Assembly: GCF_040183065.1 (NCBI RefSeq)
Contig: NW_027185499.1
Location: forward strand, 1,488,001-1,552,000
Reading direction: 5' to 3'
DNA: 64,000 nt
DNA from: Periplaneta americana
Taxonomy: Eukaryota > Arthropoda > Insecta > Blattodea > Blattidae
Shown: positions 22,613 to 33,464 of the stretch, piece by piece
Numbering within the stretch: the stretch's first letter is position 1
Layout: every line of letters starts with the position of its first letter
The notes under the pieces: generated by a model
What the model saw: only the letters and a program-made list of their open reading frames with translations
Databases searched by the model: none
Told to the model about the DNA's origin: nothing
Translations under genes and position numbers: made by a program

Positions 22613-22869
22613 ATATGAAGAGTCCACTGCAAGAATGATGGATGTCACTTTCTTGTCGGAAATGAACCAAGACTGTTAATGTATAGCTTAAGATATATAG
22701 ACTGTACATAGAGAGTTATATGGCATTAACACTGATAGTCATTGTCCAGTAATGATCGGAAAATCACAGTTAAGCTTTGAGCGCTAAGCATTTCAAACTT
22801 TCAATTGCTTCTCCTGAAAAATATATATTGCAAATGACATCCATCATTCTTGCAGTGGACTCTTCATAT
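22613..22869. mobile_element. 257-bp MITE with perfect 35-bp TIRs, copy 1
   Basis: Bases 22613-22647 (starting ATATGAAGAGTCCACTGCAA) are the exact inverse complement of 22835-22869. The ~190-bp interior is non-coding. No TSD is clear. It lies just past the hAT C-terminal stop and is duplicated at 26508-26764. Confidence 0.85.
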
Positions 22870-23006
22870 CTTAATTGACATGTACCGGTAAGTGCATTGA
22901 TAACTGGCAGAAATAAATACAATTAAATCACTTTCACGATTGAAGGGCATGGGAATTTATGGGAGAGAATTACTTTAGTTACATAAACTTCCGATTATCA
23001 ATGCAA

Positions 23007-23604
23007 AGGGAAGTCTCTAGTGAAAATTTGGTCAAAATCTGAAAAAAAAAGTCGAAATTTGTTTTTTGCCATAAATATTATCTTTGGTTCATGGCCGATT
23101 CATTTCTACTACATTTTTTAATGTAGCGCCATTTTTAAAGCTCCGTGCGCATCCTTTAAATGTCCGCTGCAGTGGGCGGTTCTCTGTTGTTCGCATTCTC
23201 AACATTCTGTGTGATATATTTCAAATTCGGCGCAGATTTTTCGAGTGTATATGAAGAACTATATACTTCTCCCATCTAGTGGTGTACTGGCAGCACTACT
23301 TGCAGCTAGGAGGAAGCAGATGTTCTTTTGTTGATACTTGATATCCGGTTGGCGGTTTTAGTTTGTTTACTATTTGTGGGAGCATGCACGTGAGATAATT
23401 TCAACGTGTTTTATAATATTTTACTCAGTGACTGTGGTTTTATTGGTATTTATAGTGTGTATATATATATAGTATTTTGTAGTTATATATAAAATGATTT
23501 ATAAGATTCACATATATATGTATTAGTAATACATACAAAGTTAGTAGGGTCTAGGCCTAAATTAATGTAGGTCATTCTAGTAATTATAGTGTTGAGATTA
23601 CAGC
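23007..23604. other. Upstream flank of the Mutator-like relic
   Basis: AT-rich with no frame. It presumably includes the 5' terminal and promoter region of the transposon encoding 23605-25486. I could not identify a matching terminal inverted repeat in 25487-26005. Confidence 0.45.
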
Positions 23605-25486
23605 ATGGGAAGATTATCTAGAAGTCGTGCACACAAGAAACGCCCCTCTAAAAGGACACGAAAAGCGCAGCATGCTGTAAAATGCAAATTTGCAAAACAA
23701 TGTGCTGCAGAAATTAGGCCTAACCTCTATCAACAGCAGCCAGGTGTATCTAACCTCCCTAATTGTCAGGCAGGTCCATCTGCTATCCATGAGCCTTAGG
23801 AAATGTCATCCACCTCTGTATCAACAAGCGCCAAGAAGCTAAAGATGTTTGAAACCACTTCTGCAGGTGAGATTGGACAAGCATTTTCTTCAGATTATGT
23901 GTTAGTTCATAAAAATGTGTGGGGTGAACTGTTAAAAAATCTGAAGTGTCATGAATGTGACAATACCGCTTTATAATTGCAAATGAGGGAGAACAATGGG
24001 TTTGCAACCAAACTAGTGGTAAAATATATTGCCTGTGGTACAAACTGTGGTGAGACCTTCAGTAGCCCACAGACAAAATCTGATAGTAAGAGACCACCAT
24101 TTGAAGTAAATAAAAAAATGGTTGAGACCTTTGTTAGCACTGGTTCAGGTTATTCTGCTATGCAGACATTCTGCTCTGTGAGTGGCATGAAAGGTATGGC
24201 AATAGGTACATATCAAAGTCATCTTCACAAAATTGCTAAAGAAACAGATTGCTATAACCAAAAAATCCTCTCCCGGTCTCTCAGAGCAGTATGACAAGCT
24301 CACGAAGTATGTGACCCTACACTGAAATCCAGCAATGTAGTGGACATAGCAGTGTCATATGATGGTAACTGGTATAAACGTGGCCATATTTCACTGTATG
24401 GTGTAGGGTTAGTAATAGATGTATTGACTTCCAAAATTTTGCCATGCATGTTCTTTCACTGCTGCTGATCTAGGTCAAAATTCTCCAGAATACAGATTTT
24501 GGTTAGATGGTCATGAAAAATCTGGGGAGTGCAACAAAAATTACACAGGTAGCTCCAATACTATGGAGATGGTTGCAGCAGAGAGGCTATGGTTGAGGTC
24601 TGAAAATGAATGTAGCATGCGATACACTACAATACTCTCTGATGGGGATGCGAAGACATACCAGCATTTGTCAAAACTGGCTGTGTATGGAGCAGATGTT
24701 GCAATAAGTAAAGAGGAATGCATCAATCATGTTGCAAAGAGAATGGGCACTGGTTTGAGAAATTTAGTAAAAGAAAATAAATCTCAAGGTGTTAAGCTTG
24801 GCGGGCGGGGTGTTGGAAAATTAAATGAAAATGCCATTTCTGCAATGACAAATTATTATAGGGCTGCAATTGTAAATGGGATGCCTGATGCCAGAGCAAT
24901 AGGGAGGGGGATTGTTGCAACCTTGGCACATTCAGTGTCGACAGATGAAAAGCCTCATCACGACAGAAGTCCAACTGGACTGGACTCTTGGTGTTTTATA
25001 ACCAGAGTAAGGCAAAGGGAGAGGAGCCTCATAGTCACCAGAACATGAACTCCAGTTATCAGAAGCAACCCTAATAACTGTTACCCCTTTACGAACGTCT
25101 GTCCAGTCCTGAAGTGTTCAGCAAATGTACACGTGGCGCTACCCAGAATGCGAATGAGTGTCCATTCTCTTATATGGAGAAAATGTCCTAAAGACACATT
25201 TGTCTCAAAAATCAAAATTAATATTGCAGTGGCAAGTGCAGTTGCTGAATTTAATATAGGGTGCCTGCAAAGTCAACTTGTAAAAATAACAATTGGGGAG
25301 GGGAAATTGACAGAGGTAGCAAGGAATATTCTGGCTAGGCGGGACAGAAAGCGTACTCATACGAGTGAATGGAAAAGGGCAGAGAAACAAAAAAGTGCAC
25401 AATGAACTAGAAAATTGAACAAAGGTGCAGCAGAAAAGAAAGAAAAGAAAAAGGAAGGCCAAACATATGGTGCTGGGCTGTTCTAG
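23605..25486 (+). pseudogene. Mutator-like transposase (PF20700-type) relic
   Basis: Blocks on the plus strand follow the order expected for the animal 'Mutator-like transposase domain' group. N-terminal Arg/Lys-rich segment (MGRLSRSRAHKKRP...). A segment with CHECDN and later IACGTNCGETF (zinc-binding-like cysteines). SYDGNWYKRGHISLYGVG, whose YDGNW Asp (24361-24363) is probably catalytic. After a frameshift near 24460, MEMVAAERLWLRS, TTILSDGDAKTY (second acidic site), ECINHVAKRMGTGLR and a final TYGAGLF. In-frame stops near 23797, 23974, 24292 and 24464 and at least one frame change after 24460 (frame 1 to frame 2) kill it. Codon-level conservation between the breaks is good, so decay is moderate. 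It is flanked by the direct repeats at 22112 and 26006. Family name is from memory. Confidence 0.8.
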
Positions 25487-26005
25487 TTATGTAAGTACAT
25501 TATATGCACGTCTTATTTTAAAAAATTGCCTCTATCTTAAAACTACATTTTTATACCTTCAAAATGCTCTGTGACACATAATTTTCATCTGATTGTTTTC
25601 AAATTTGGAAGACACACACTTCGAAAGCTGCTTAAAAAACTGTAGTTTTCACTCTTTATGTAGAATTAAAAATATTCCCGTTAATGGTTGTTAAAAGTCA
25701 AAATATGCAAAATTTTCAGCGGAATGGGCAGCACATAATTAATAATTTTTTTATTTCAACATAAAGTGATTGAAAGTTGAAATGACAACTTGGAATTATT
25801 AATAAGTGTATAATAAAGTAGGAAAAAAAATTTACGGCCTATACTGAAAATGTGATTGACGTAGAGCATTTTGAATTTGCATATCATATCATAATTAAAA
25901 TGTTGAGAACTCAGAAACTATTTGTTCGATTGAACTGAAATTTTGCACAGAATGTTGATTTATTACATTCCTTCAGCAGTATGAATTTCATTAAAATCCG
26001 GTAAA
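25487..26005. other. Downstream flank of the Mutator-like relic
   Basis: AT-rich, no frame. It ends at an abrupt junction (GTAAAA|ACCGAG) with the second copy of the 895-bp duplication. Confidence 0.5.
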
Positions 26006-26209
26006 AACCGAGTCATATGCCTTTTTGAAATCTATGAATAACTGATGCACTGTATCCTTATACTCCCATTTTTTCTCCATTATCTGTCGAATACAACATA
26101 TCTGGTCAATAGTCGATCTGTTACACCTAAAACCACACTGATGATCCCCGATAATTTCATCTACATATGGAGTTAACCTTCTCAAAAGAATATTGGACAA
26201 AATAGACTT

Positions 26210-26496
26210 CTTCGTGACACAAAGATGTATTTGGAGAAGTGTATAAGTTATATTCCCTCATTTTAATACTACCGTCTTACTAGCGTACCGGTCGAGAGGA
26301 GCTTCTCGTGTTTAAAACGAATAAAAACAAAACAAAGAAACTCAATGTCACAGTAGAGACTGTCAGCGTTAGGGAATATTTCGCTCCAAAAAGATATGTT
26401 GGACAAGATGATGGAATCACAGCCCCTCCATGAGAACGTTATTGGCAGGTTCGCAGCCCTGAAGCTATGGAGGATCAACTTAGTGTAAAGATAGGT
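26210..26496 (+). pseudogene. hAT C-terminal dimerisation block, copy 2
   Basis: Duplicate of 22311-22601 with the same PVERSFS motif and the same internal TAG, showing the stop predates the duplication. Not a separate gene. Confidence 0.85.
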
Positions 26497-26507
26497 AAGC
26501 AATAAGC

Positions 26508-26764
26508 ATATGAAGAGTCCACTGCAAGAATGATGGATGTCACTTTCTTGTCGGAAATGAACCAAGACTGTTAATGTATAGCTTAAGACATATAGACTGT
26601 ACATAGAGAGTTATATGGCATTAACACTGATAGTCATTGTCCAGTAATGATCGGAAAATCACAGTTAAGCTTTGATCGCTAAGCATTTCAAACTTTCAAT
26701 TGCTTCTCCTGAAAAATATATATTGCAAATGACATCCATCATTCTTGCAGTGGACTCTTCATAT
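26508..26764. mobile_element. 257-bp MITE with 35-bp TIRs, copy 2
   Basis: Carried along in the duplication; TIRs as in 22613-22869. Confidence 0.85.
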
Positions 26765-26901
26765 CTTAATTGACATGTACCGGTAAGTGCATTGATAACT
26801 GGCAGAAATAAATACAATTAAATCACTTTCACGATTGAAGGGCATGGGAATTTATGGGAGAGAATTACTTTAGTTACATAAACTTCCGATTATCAATGCA
26901 A

Positions 26902-27439
26902 CTAGCCTACATGAGCTTTGAAAACCTTGCAACAATTTTGTGCTTCACCTACTTTTTCAGGCACGAGCCGCTACTGCTGTATACACCCCATAATAATAAT
27001 TAGGCTTTGTAATTCAGCTACCTATAAACTGGAATGAGGTTGTCTGATACAAAGTACATCACAGCGCAGGTACAGATATGTTCGTATACAAAATAGTTAC
27101 GCATCCTCTCCTCTCATCCTCTAGTACAGCGGTGACCAAAGTGGGTGTCGTGATTACATCGTGTAATCATAGACATTCAAACGGGTATGAGGAGCTTACT
27201 GTACATTGCTGTGTGTTTCATTCACGTACTGAAGGCAAGCAGTGGCGGTATCATGTCGCTCTACAAACTATGTCTCTACAAGCAATAAGAGGTGGTATCG
27301 TAAAGAATGAAGAACGTTTTTCTTGTTCTTTCAGACAAAATGTAATAGGCTATTATGTTTACTTTGCTCAATGGTTCAATTAGGAGAATGTATATAGAAA
27401 CATTAATTGCCACGCTGAATAATGTATTATTATTTTTAA

Positions 27440-27493
<54 letters not shown>

Positions 27494-28751
27494 TGACCAC
27501 TAAGTATGTGTTTCTATAATTCTTCTGTACGTGCATGAATATTGATATTTTTAGATCTTCTCCCTAGAAGGGTAAAATTATTAGGTTTTATTTCAATTTT
27601 AATCTTCTTAATCTTTAGATGAGGGTAACTGTTACAACTCTAAAAATTTCCTACCAGGACATAAATGCACATATAACAGTTTTAAAGTTATGCTATTTAG
27701 TTTTTTTTTTTTTTTTTTCAATTGGAAAGTGTTATATTTTACGTTGTAACAGTTTTCCATTCTCAACTGTTGCTAAAAGCAATGTTCCATTTTGACTTGT
27801 AACACTTTCGCACTGAAAATATCCATGCTTCGAGTTTAGATTTTGCACACCTTGCAGTACTTACAATAATGGTAGCATAATGCTGCCTGCATTGTGTTAA
27901 ACATAATGTTGTTATTAATTTTGTCTTCACCATCGATGTAGTATTGAAATATTAATCATCGTGCATATTCTTACACATTAGTATTTAATTCACTTTAATC
28001 CTTCATATTTTATATCCCTAAGAAAGTTCAATGTTGTATATATACTGCATATAAGAATAGTACAGAAACAGAGAAATTAAACCTGCAAGAAAGTTATAAT
28101 AGAGATATAAAGAAGAGAAACATCAAGGGCTACAAAGACTAAAGATATTGAATCAGCAAAACAGGCTCCAAGCAAAGTTTTGTGCTACTCTGATCTTCAG
28201 GTCGTAGGCTACTTCTTTCATCTTGTGGTGAGTGTTCATCTTTATATTATAAAAGAAAACTGTCTGTTACAAACTCACAATATATGAATATGACCACCTC
28301 TGTGGTGAGGGTTTTCCTCAACCGTAAGCCAAATGCCAGGAGATTCGGGCCACAATGTCTCTGAATATCACCGGTCTCATTCATCATCGAAATCTTATCC
28401 ATAACCACTGTCTGCTGGATCACATCCTTTGGCTGCGTAACTGCCTGCTCATTCCTCTTCCTTAGCATTGAGTTTCGTGTGGACATTATTGTCCAGTTTC
28501 GACACTAGAGCGCAGCAAGTAACTGCCGTTGAATTGGCTGTACTAAATGTGTAGAATTAATTATACTGTCTTATTTGACATCTTAGAAGTAATTACAGTG
28601 TTTGTCAGTTATTGTTTATTAATGATATGATTTTCTTCTTTAAAATAGGCTACATTGGAAGAAAGGAACATTCGGTTTGAAATACATTTAATTTTGTGAG
28701 ATATAATACTTGGTTTCCTGAAATAACAATATTAATTATAATATATTTGCA
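26902..28751. other. AT-rich DNA, no gene; microsatellite 27425-27493
   Basis: Contains a (TTA)n run, a 17-bp T run near 27702, and a palindromic-looking TGTTACAA...TTGTAACA neighbourhood at 27630-27810. The frames at 27078 (+) and 28247 (-) have no recognisable motif. Confidence 0.5.
27425..27493. repeat. (TTA)n microsatellite
   Basis: About 20 units, with one short interruption at the left. The poly-Asn frame on the minus strand derives from it. Confidence 0.95.
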
Positions 28752-30985
28752 ATGGTGTCTTGTTGTGCCCCTTTCTGCAAAGCGCACAGAGGAAAATTGA
28801 AATTCAGAAGATTATCATTTCATGAATTTCCATCTAATAGTGAGCTGCGGGAAAAGTGGTTAAAGGTTAAATATTATATCAAGAGAAGGTGACAAAAGAG
28901 GAAGTAAGTGGATTCCTTCTGATCGTTCATGTGTGTGTAGTTTACACTTCAAACAAGAAGATTTTAAAGAAGATACAAAATATAGGAAACTGAAAAATTT
29001 GTCGATACCAAGTATATATCCTGGATATCCTTCATACAAGAAACCTTCTAACAAGAGGAAGAGAAAAGTCAGAAACTCAAGTTCATCATTCTCTGAGAAG
29101 ACCAATGTCTCAAGATTGGCTGCACAATGTCAGGAGGACATTGAAGCCGAATATCGTGAGAAAGACATAGAAGCCGAAATTATAAAAGACAAGGCAGATG
29201 TAAACGTATATTCCAGACATATTGCTGTTCAAGTAAATACTGTAAGATTAAGTGAACTGGAATATCATAAAAAATTAAATAAAAATCTTCGAGCGAAAGT
29301 GTACAGACTCGAAAACAAAATTGTGGCAATACAGAAGGAACTTCAAGAGGCGAAGGAAGACATTAATAGCTATACTGAGACAAAGTCAGTAAAAGGTAAA
29401 GGTATCCCCGTAATATGCCATGAAGGCACTTAGGGGACATGGAGGTATAGCCCCATGGTTTCCATGACCTCGGCACTAGAATGAGGTGGTGTGGTCGGCA
29501 CCACAGGAAAGACCTGTTAATCAATTTTATAGGAGGATGAGTGAACTTCAGGTCCGTTCTGAAAGTTTGGCAACAAGAAAAAAATCCTGTCACCACCTGG
29601 GATCGAACCCCGGACCTTTTAGTCCGTAGCCAATTGCTCTACCAACTGAGCTACCTGAGAGAAAGTCAGTAGATAACAGAAAGGAATCAGCACATGATGG
29701 CTACAAAATGGCTGCATATATATACTGGATCAAATTAGAAATTAAAAAAAAAATCGTCCAAAATGGTCTGAACCAATTATTCGGTACTGCTTATGTTGGT
29801 GAATATCGTCTCCTAAAGGCTACGACTTTGGAAGAAATTTGAAATTCATACAAGCACCGTCGCGCAGCATATTAGATAGGCATATGGGCTCAACGGAATA
29901 TGGCATTGGTGTTTCCCCTTTAATTAAACAGACACTTAAGTTAGAAGCCACAAAATTGAATGAAATTGAGAAAGTAGTTTCTCTTATATGCGATGAAATG
30001 GCAATAAAAGAAAGTTTGCTTAAGAGGATAAAATTTTTGGTTTAGTCGAAGCTGAAGGAGTTTATAATAAAGAAATAGGAATAAATCCCGTCTTAGCCAA
30101 CAAACTTCTGTGTTTAGTTATTCATGGATTATCTACCAAGTACACAATACCGGCAGCATATTTCATGGTACGAAATTTGCAAGGAAATGATCTGCTCTTA
30201 TTAGTTCAGCAAGTGTTGAAAGCTGTAAAGACTGTGCATTTCATGTGCTTCGGCTTGTAACTGATAACCATAGAACTAATACTGCTATGTTTAAGGGTTT
30301 AGGCGGCGGAGATCTACAACCTTGCGTAGTACACCCATGTAACTTGCAACATAATTTATATTTAAGTTTTGATTACTGTCACATCATCAAAAACATCCGT
30401 TCACAGTTTCTAGACCAGGATATAGCAGACAGAGAAGGAATGATCAGTTCAAAATTCATCAAGGAAATATACAGGATACAAAAGGACTTAGCTGTGAAAC
30501 CCATTCGATTTCTAATGAGGAAGCATGTCGAACCCAGTTCCTTTCAGAAAATGAACGTTCTTTATGCTGTACAGACATTTTCACTGGAAGTTACAAGCAC
30601 TTTGGACTATATGAAGGACAATCATATAGGCCTACTTCTGACATCTCGGGTAAATTTTTCAGAAGCAGGACCAACAATACGTTTCATGAAAAATGTGTAC
30701 AAATTTTTTACTGTACACAACATAAGCGATAAATTATCTGTTTACAGTATTTTACTCGGCATTTCTTTTCGGGGACGGGGGAGAATTTTTTAATGAGCGC
30801 AAAATTTATCACACTTCAAATGGGCCTTTTATATATGGGGAAGTTACTTTCTGGCAATACTGAACTTAACCGTGTGTCCGTATAACAATTTCATGGATTG
30901 GAAGATACTGCAGGAAGATACCACATACTGTCGTTAATTCAAACCGTGATTTCCAATAATCTTGTAGCTCGGTTAAAGGAAGCAT
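28752..30985 (+). pseudogene. P-element/THAP9-like transposase relic
   Basis: Starts with a THAP zinc finger: MVSCCAPFCKAHRGK, HEFPSN, W near residue 36, then after a frameshift near 28866 WIPSDRSCVCSLHF (C2CH pattern with the trailing C..HF). A Lys-rich linker and a leucine-zipper-like coiled coil follow (LEYHKKLNKNLRAKVYRLEN). A SINE interrupts at 29392-29661. The RNase H-like part then shows ICDEMAIKESLLKRI (DEM.IK, first catalytic Asp) at 29990-30030, VTDNHRTNTAMFKGL and DYCHIIKNIRSQF (the D.CH.IKN.R motif, normally DPCH) at 30250-30420. A frame change near 30045 and a stop at 30793 mark decay. Length between THAP and the last motif matches a P-type transposase. It is on its own, with no neighbouring host gene. 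The order of domains makes P superfamily the best reading; a domesticated THAP9 copy is unlikely given the breaks. Confidence 0.85.
29392..29661 (-). mobile_element. tRNA-derived SINE inserted in the P-like relic
   Basis: Flanked by the perfect 10-bp duplication AAAGTCAGTA (29382-29391 and 29662-29671). On the minus strand the tRNA-like head reads GGTAGCTCAGTTGGTAGAGC (A box) and GGGGTTCGATCCCAGG (B box), and the tail ends in ACCTTTACCTTTT. The body and tail differ from subfamilies 1-3, so this is a fourth type. It truncates the upstream frame at residue 155 or so. Confidence 0.9.
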
Positions 30986-32390
30986 ATATTTTTTCGTAAA
31001 TATGTTTAAACTTGTTGAAATATTTTATATAAGTTTCAAATATTATTTTTATTACGTTAATTGATTTTAATAATAATTTTAGTAAATGCCTAAAGCAAGT
31101 ATAGGCCTACTTGTTTGGATGTAGTATCACTTAGAAAAAAAATTAAGTTTTAATTTCAGTATTAATAGTATTACATATTAAGCATTGCGGAAGGATTTGG
31201 ACACCCTGGGCCATCGTTTCCATAAGCCCTTGTCTCTTGTAGACTTTTAATGTACTAAATAATGAAAATAATTTAATAATTGGTAGTTAGTTGTACTACA
31301 AACAACAGCAATGGAAAAGTGGCACAGATTTTAAGTTAATTCGACTCTATAGCAAAATATAAGGAACCCATTATAACTGTAAAGAAAGTAACAATTCAAC
31401 CTAAAACCTATTCTTTTTACTGCGCTTTGCGTGAAATGGATTACGGCTTTATATTTTGGTGTAATAAATTATTATTTTAGATTAATCATTTCATTTCAGT
31501 GTTCTGTATTGCATTGTGTTACTTACAAACCGCCTTCAAATACGCCACTGGCGACGACATAGCCAGCAGTGAGTCAAAGTATATCTCACCCCTACTTATG
31601 AGTTTCGAATCCCTGTACTAGACCCTTCAGATTCATCCACTTCATCTGATGAAGAACACATAATTTTAGAAATTTATCGAACAACTGTTTTCAAACATTC
31701 CTTTTCTGGCACAGATGGACCTATAAAATTGGCTCACCTCCTTCTTGTTATTTACTTACTGTTATCTTATTTATTTTCTCATAGATATAGTGCTACAGTG
31801 CTGAACGATCAATAATATCTATTAAAAAATATTGTAGACCTAGATGTGAAATACTTTTTGTGGAGTGGCCAATGAGTATTGTAATTACTCTTATTAAATT
31901 TATAATAACAAATTCTGTATATTTTCAGAAACCTAATCTTGAACATCATACATCACATACCAGGACTTCACATAAAATAGTAGGTACCAGATAAGAGTGA
32001 CCGGATATTGATCTCTGATGAATATAGTCAGGTATGACCAACATTTTACAATGTGACTCAATTAAAGTTCTTAAAATATTGGCTAATGTTGTATTAAGTT
32101 GTGAAATAAGAATATTAAAATTACCAACGTAATTCCAAATATGAAATAAAAATGTCATGAAAATGATGTTCTTTGCCATTATACAGCAAGGTATGTTAAA
32201 TATTTGTCCATTGTAAAATTCTTGCAAATCCAGTTTTCTTCCATTGCAGTATTTTTTCTCTTTGCTGTAATCCTTCCCCGAAATGAATGATAAGAAAGAT
32301 GATGGTTTGTTTTTAGCCTCCCCAAAAATATATATATAGACTGTTAAAATTTCTCTCCTCTCAATTCCTCAGGATTTGTAAGAGGCTTCT
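30986..32390. other. AT-rich DNA, no supported gene
   Basis: Holds a short in-frame acidic/serine stretch near 31615-31660 (DPSDSSTSSDEEH) that could be an exon scrap of a transposon gene but has no confirming context. Remaining frames are chance-like. Confidence 0.45.
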
Positions 32391-32394
32391 CAAG

Positions 32395-32399
32395 ACACG

Positions 32400-32434
<35 letters not shown>
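32395..32434. repeat. (CA)n microsatellite
   Basis: About 18 CA units, abutting the 3' end of the LINE fragment at 32437. Confidence 0.95.
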
Positions 32435-32436
<2 letters not shown>

Positions 32437-32437
<1 letters not shown>

Positions 32438-32535
32438 TTCTGCCCAAAGGCAGGCCTTTCACTGCAAACCCAGCATTCTCAAATCTTTCCTATTCTCTGC
32501 ATTCCACTTAGTCTCTGCACATGATCCTTATACAG
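32437..32535 (-). mobile_element. LINE family 2, 3' terminal fragment
   Basis: Inverse match to about 4555-4650: GGATCATGTGCAGAG..., CTTTCCTATTCTCTG, and the terminal GCCTTTGGGCAGAAC, with about 85% identity by eye. Only ~100 bp remains. Confidence 0.75.
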
Positions 32536-32619
32536 TGACACCTCATATAGTATTAAACTGACCTTTGAAATGACCTTAAAATTCAAAATATATCATTCAA
32601 AATATATCAATCAAAGTAA

Positions 32620-33215
32620 ATTCATGATTAATATTTGAGGAGAAAAATTCGTTCTGGTGCCGGGGATCGAACCCGGGTCCTTGGTTCTACGTACCAAGCG
32701 CTCTGACCACTGAGCTACGCCGAATTCAATCCACAGCACCGGATCGAATTCTCCTCCTTCTATGTTTCCCTTTGTGGCCTGACTCCAAGTTAGGCATATA
32801 CGTTGACTAATATGTTCAATGTCAACTGCCATTATACTAGGAGCGCACTCAGCTGAGTGACTTATTTGGCCGAGATTCAGCAGTTAAGTGCACAGTAATC
32901 TGTGCAGACATATGCACTGCTAGCTATGAGAATATTATAGATTTATTAATTTGTCATACAGAATATTCTCTGTAATATTGACAATTAATATTTGAGAGAA
33001 AAATTCGCTTCGGCACCGGGGATCAAACCCGGGTCCTTGGTTCTACATACAAAGTGCTCTGACCACTGAGGTACACCGATTTCAATCCACAGCACCGGAT
33101 CGAATTCTCCTCCTTCAATGTTTCCCTTTATGACCTGACTCCAAGTTAGGCATATACGTTGACGTATATGTCCAATGTCAACTGCCATTATACTAGGAGC
33201 ACACTTAGCTGAGTG
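32620..33215 (-). repeat. tRNA-related repeat, tandem pair (~366-bp period)
   Basis: The block beginning ATTAATATTTGAG(G)AGAAAAATTCG occurs at about 32620 and 32987. Each unit contains on the minus strand a tRNA-like stretch (GTAGCTCAGTGGTCAGAGC, GGGTTCGATCCCCGG in unit 1; one A-box and one B-box change in unit 2), then a shared body ending near TAGCTGAGTGACT. Unit 1 could still fold as a cloverleaf. The dispersed context argues for a SINE-like repeat. Confidence 0.8.
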
Positions 33216-33219
33216 ACTC

Positions 33220-33464
33220 ATATCGTCGTTGTTTCTGCAATAACTCCTATGTGCAAAATACACAAATTTTCAGTAGGAGGAAAATACACATTTATTCATC
33301 TTCATACGTATTGTGAATTCTTACATTTTCGATAGGAAGAAATATAATTACATATAGGAGATTTTATTATTTGTTGTATCACTATTTAAGTTAATTTAAT
33401 AGAAAAATAAATCTGAAAATCGATAAATATGTCACATAGGAGTTATTGCAGAAACAACGACGAC
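33220..33464. mobile_element. TIR MITE, family C copy 1
   Basis: About 245 bp. Left end ATATCGTCGTTGTTTCTGCA and right end CAGAAACAACGACGACAT, with about 33 bp of inverted repeat running through AATAACTCCTATGTG. AT-rich interior with no frame. A second copy is at 54891-55146. TSD not resolved. Confidence 0.85.

Larger units (their letters stand above)
22112..23006. repeat. 895-bp direct duplication, copy 1
   Basis: Nearly identical (about six differences by eye, about 99%) to 26006-26901. The unit runs from inside the minus-strand LINE, through the hAT C-terminal block and a 257-bp MITE, to the sequence ATTATCAATGCAA. The two copies are separated by 3.0 kb holding the Mutator-like relic. Both breakpoints are abrupt. 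Confidence 0.95.
26006..26901. repeat. 895-bp direct duplication, copy 2
   Basis: Same content and order as 22112-23006: minus-strand LINE piece (frame 25991-26200, RT motif FRCNRSTIDQICCIRQIMEK), hAT C-terminal block, 257-bp MITE. It ends at ATCAATGCAA, after which unrelated sequence (CTAGCCTACATG) follows. Confidence 0.95.

Noticed and set aside
22374-22709. Minus-strand 111-codon frame, repeated at 26269-26604
   Set aside because: Antisense shadow of the hAT C-terminal block on the plus strand, which has the recognisable PVERSFS motif.
22112-26901. LTR retrotransposon flanked by 895-bp LTRs
   Set aside because: The repeats contain parts of a LINE, a hAT and a MITE, do not begin TG or end CA, and the interior has a DDE transposase and no gag-pol. 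No LTR element was seen in the window.
29582-29660. tRNA gene on the minus strand
   Set aside because: It is the head of a SINE flanked by a perfect 10-bp TSD inside the P-like relic.
32620-33080. Intact-looking tRNA genes (A and B boxes, possible cloverleaf)
   Set aside because: Both are embedded in larger repeated units that recur in tandem, and one copy has changes in both boxes. Read as tRNA-derived repeats. A tRNAscan score and lack of the flanking repeat would be needed to reverse this.
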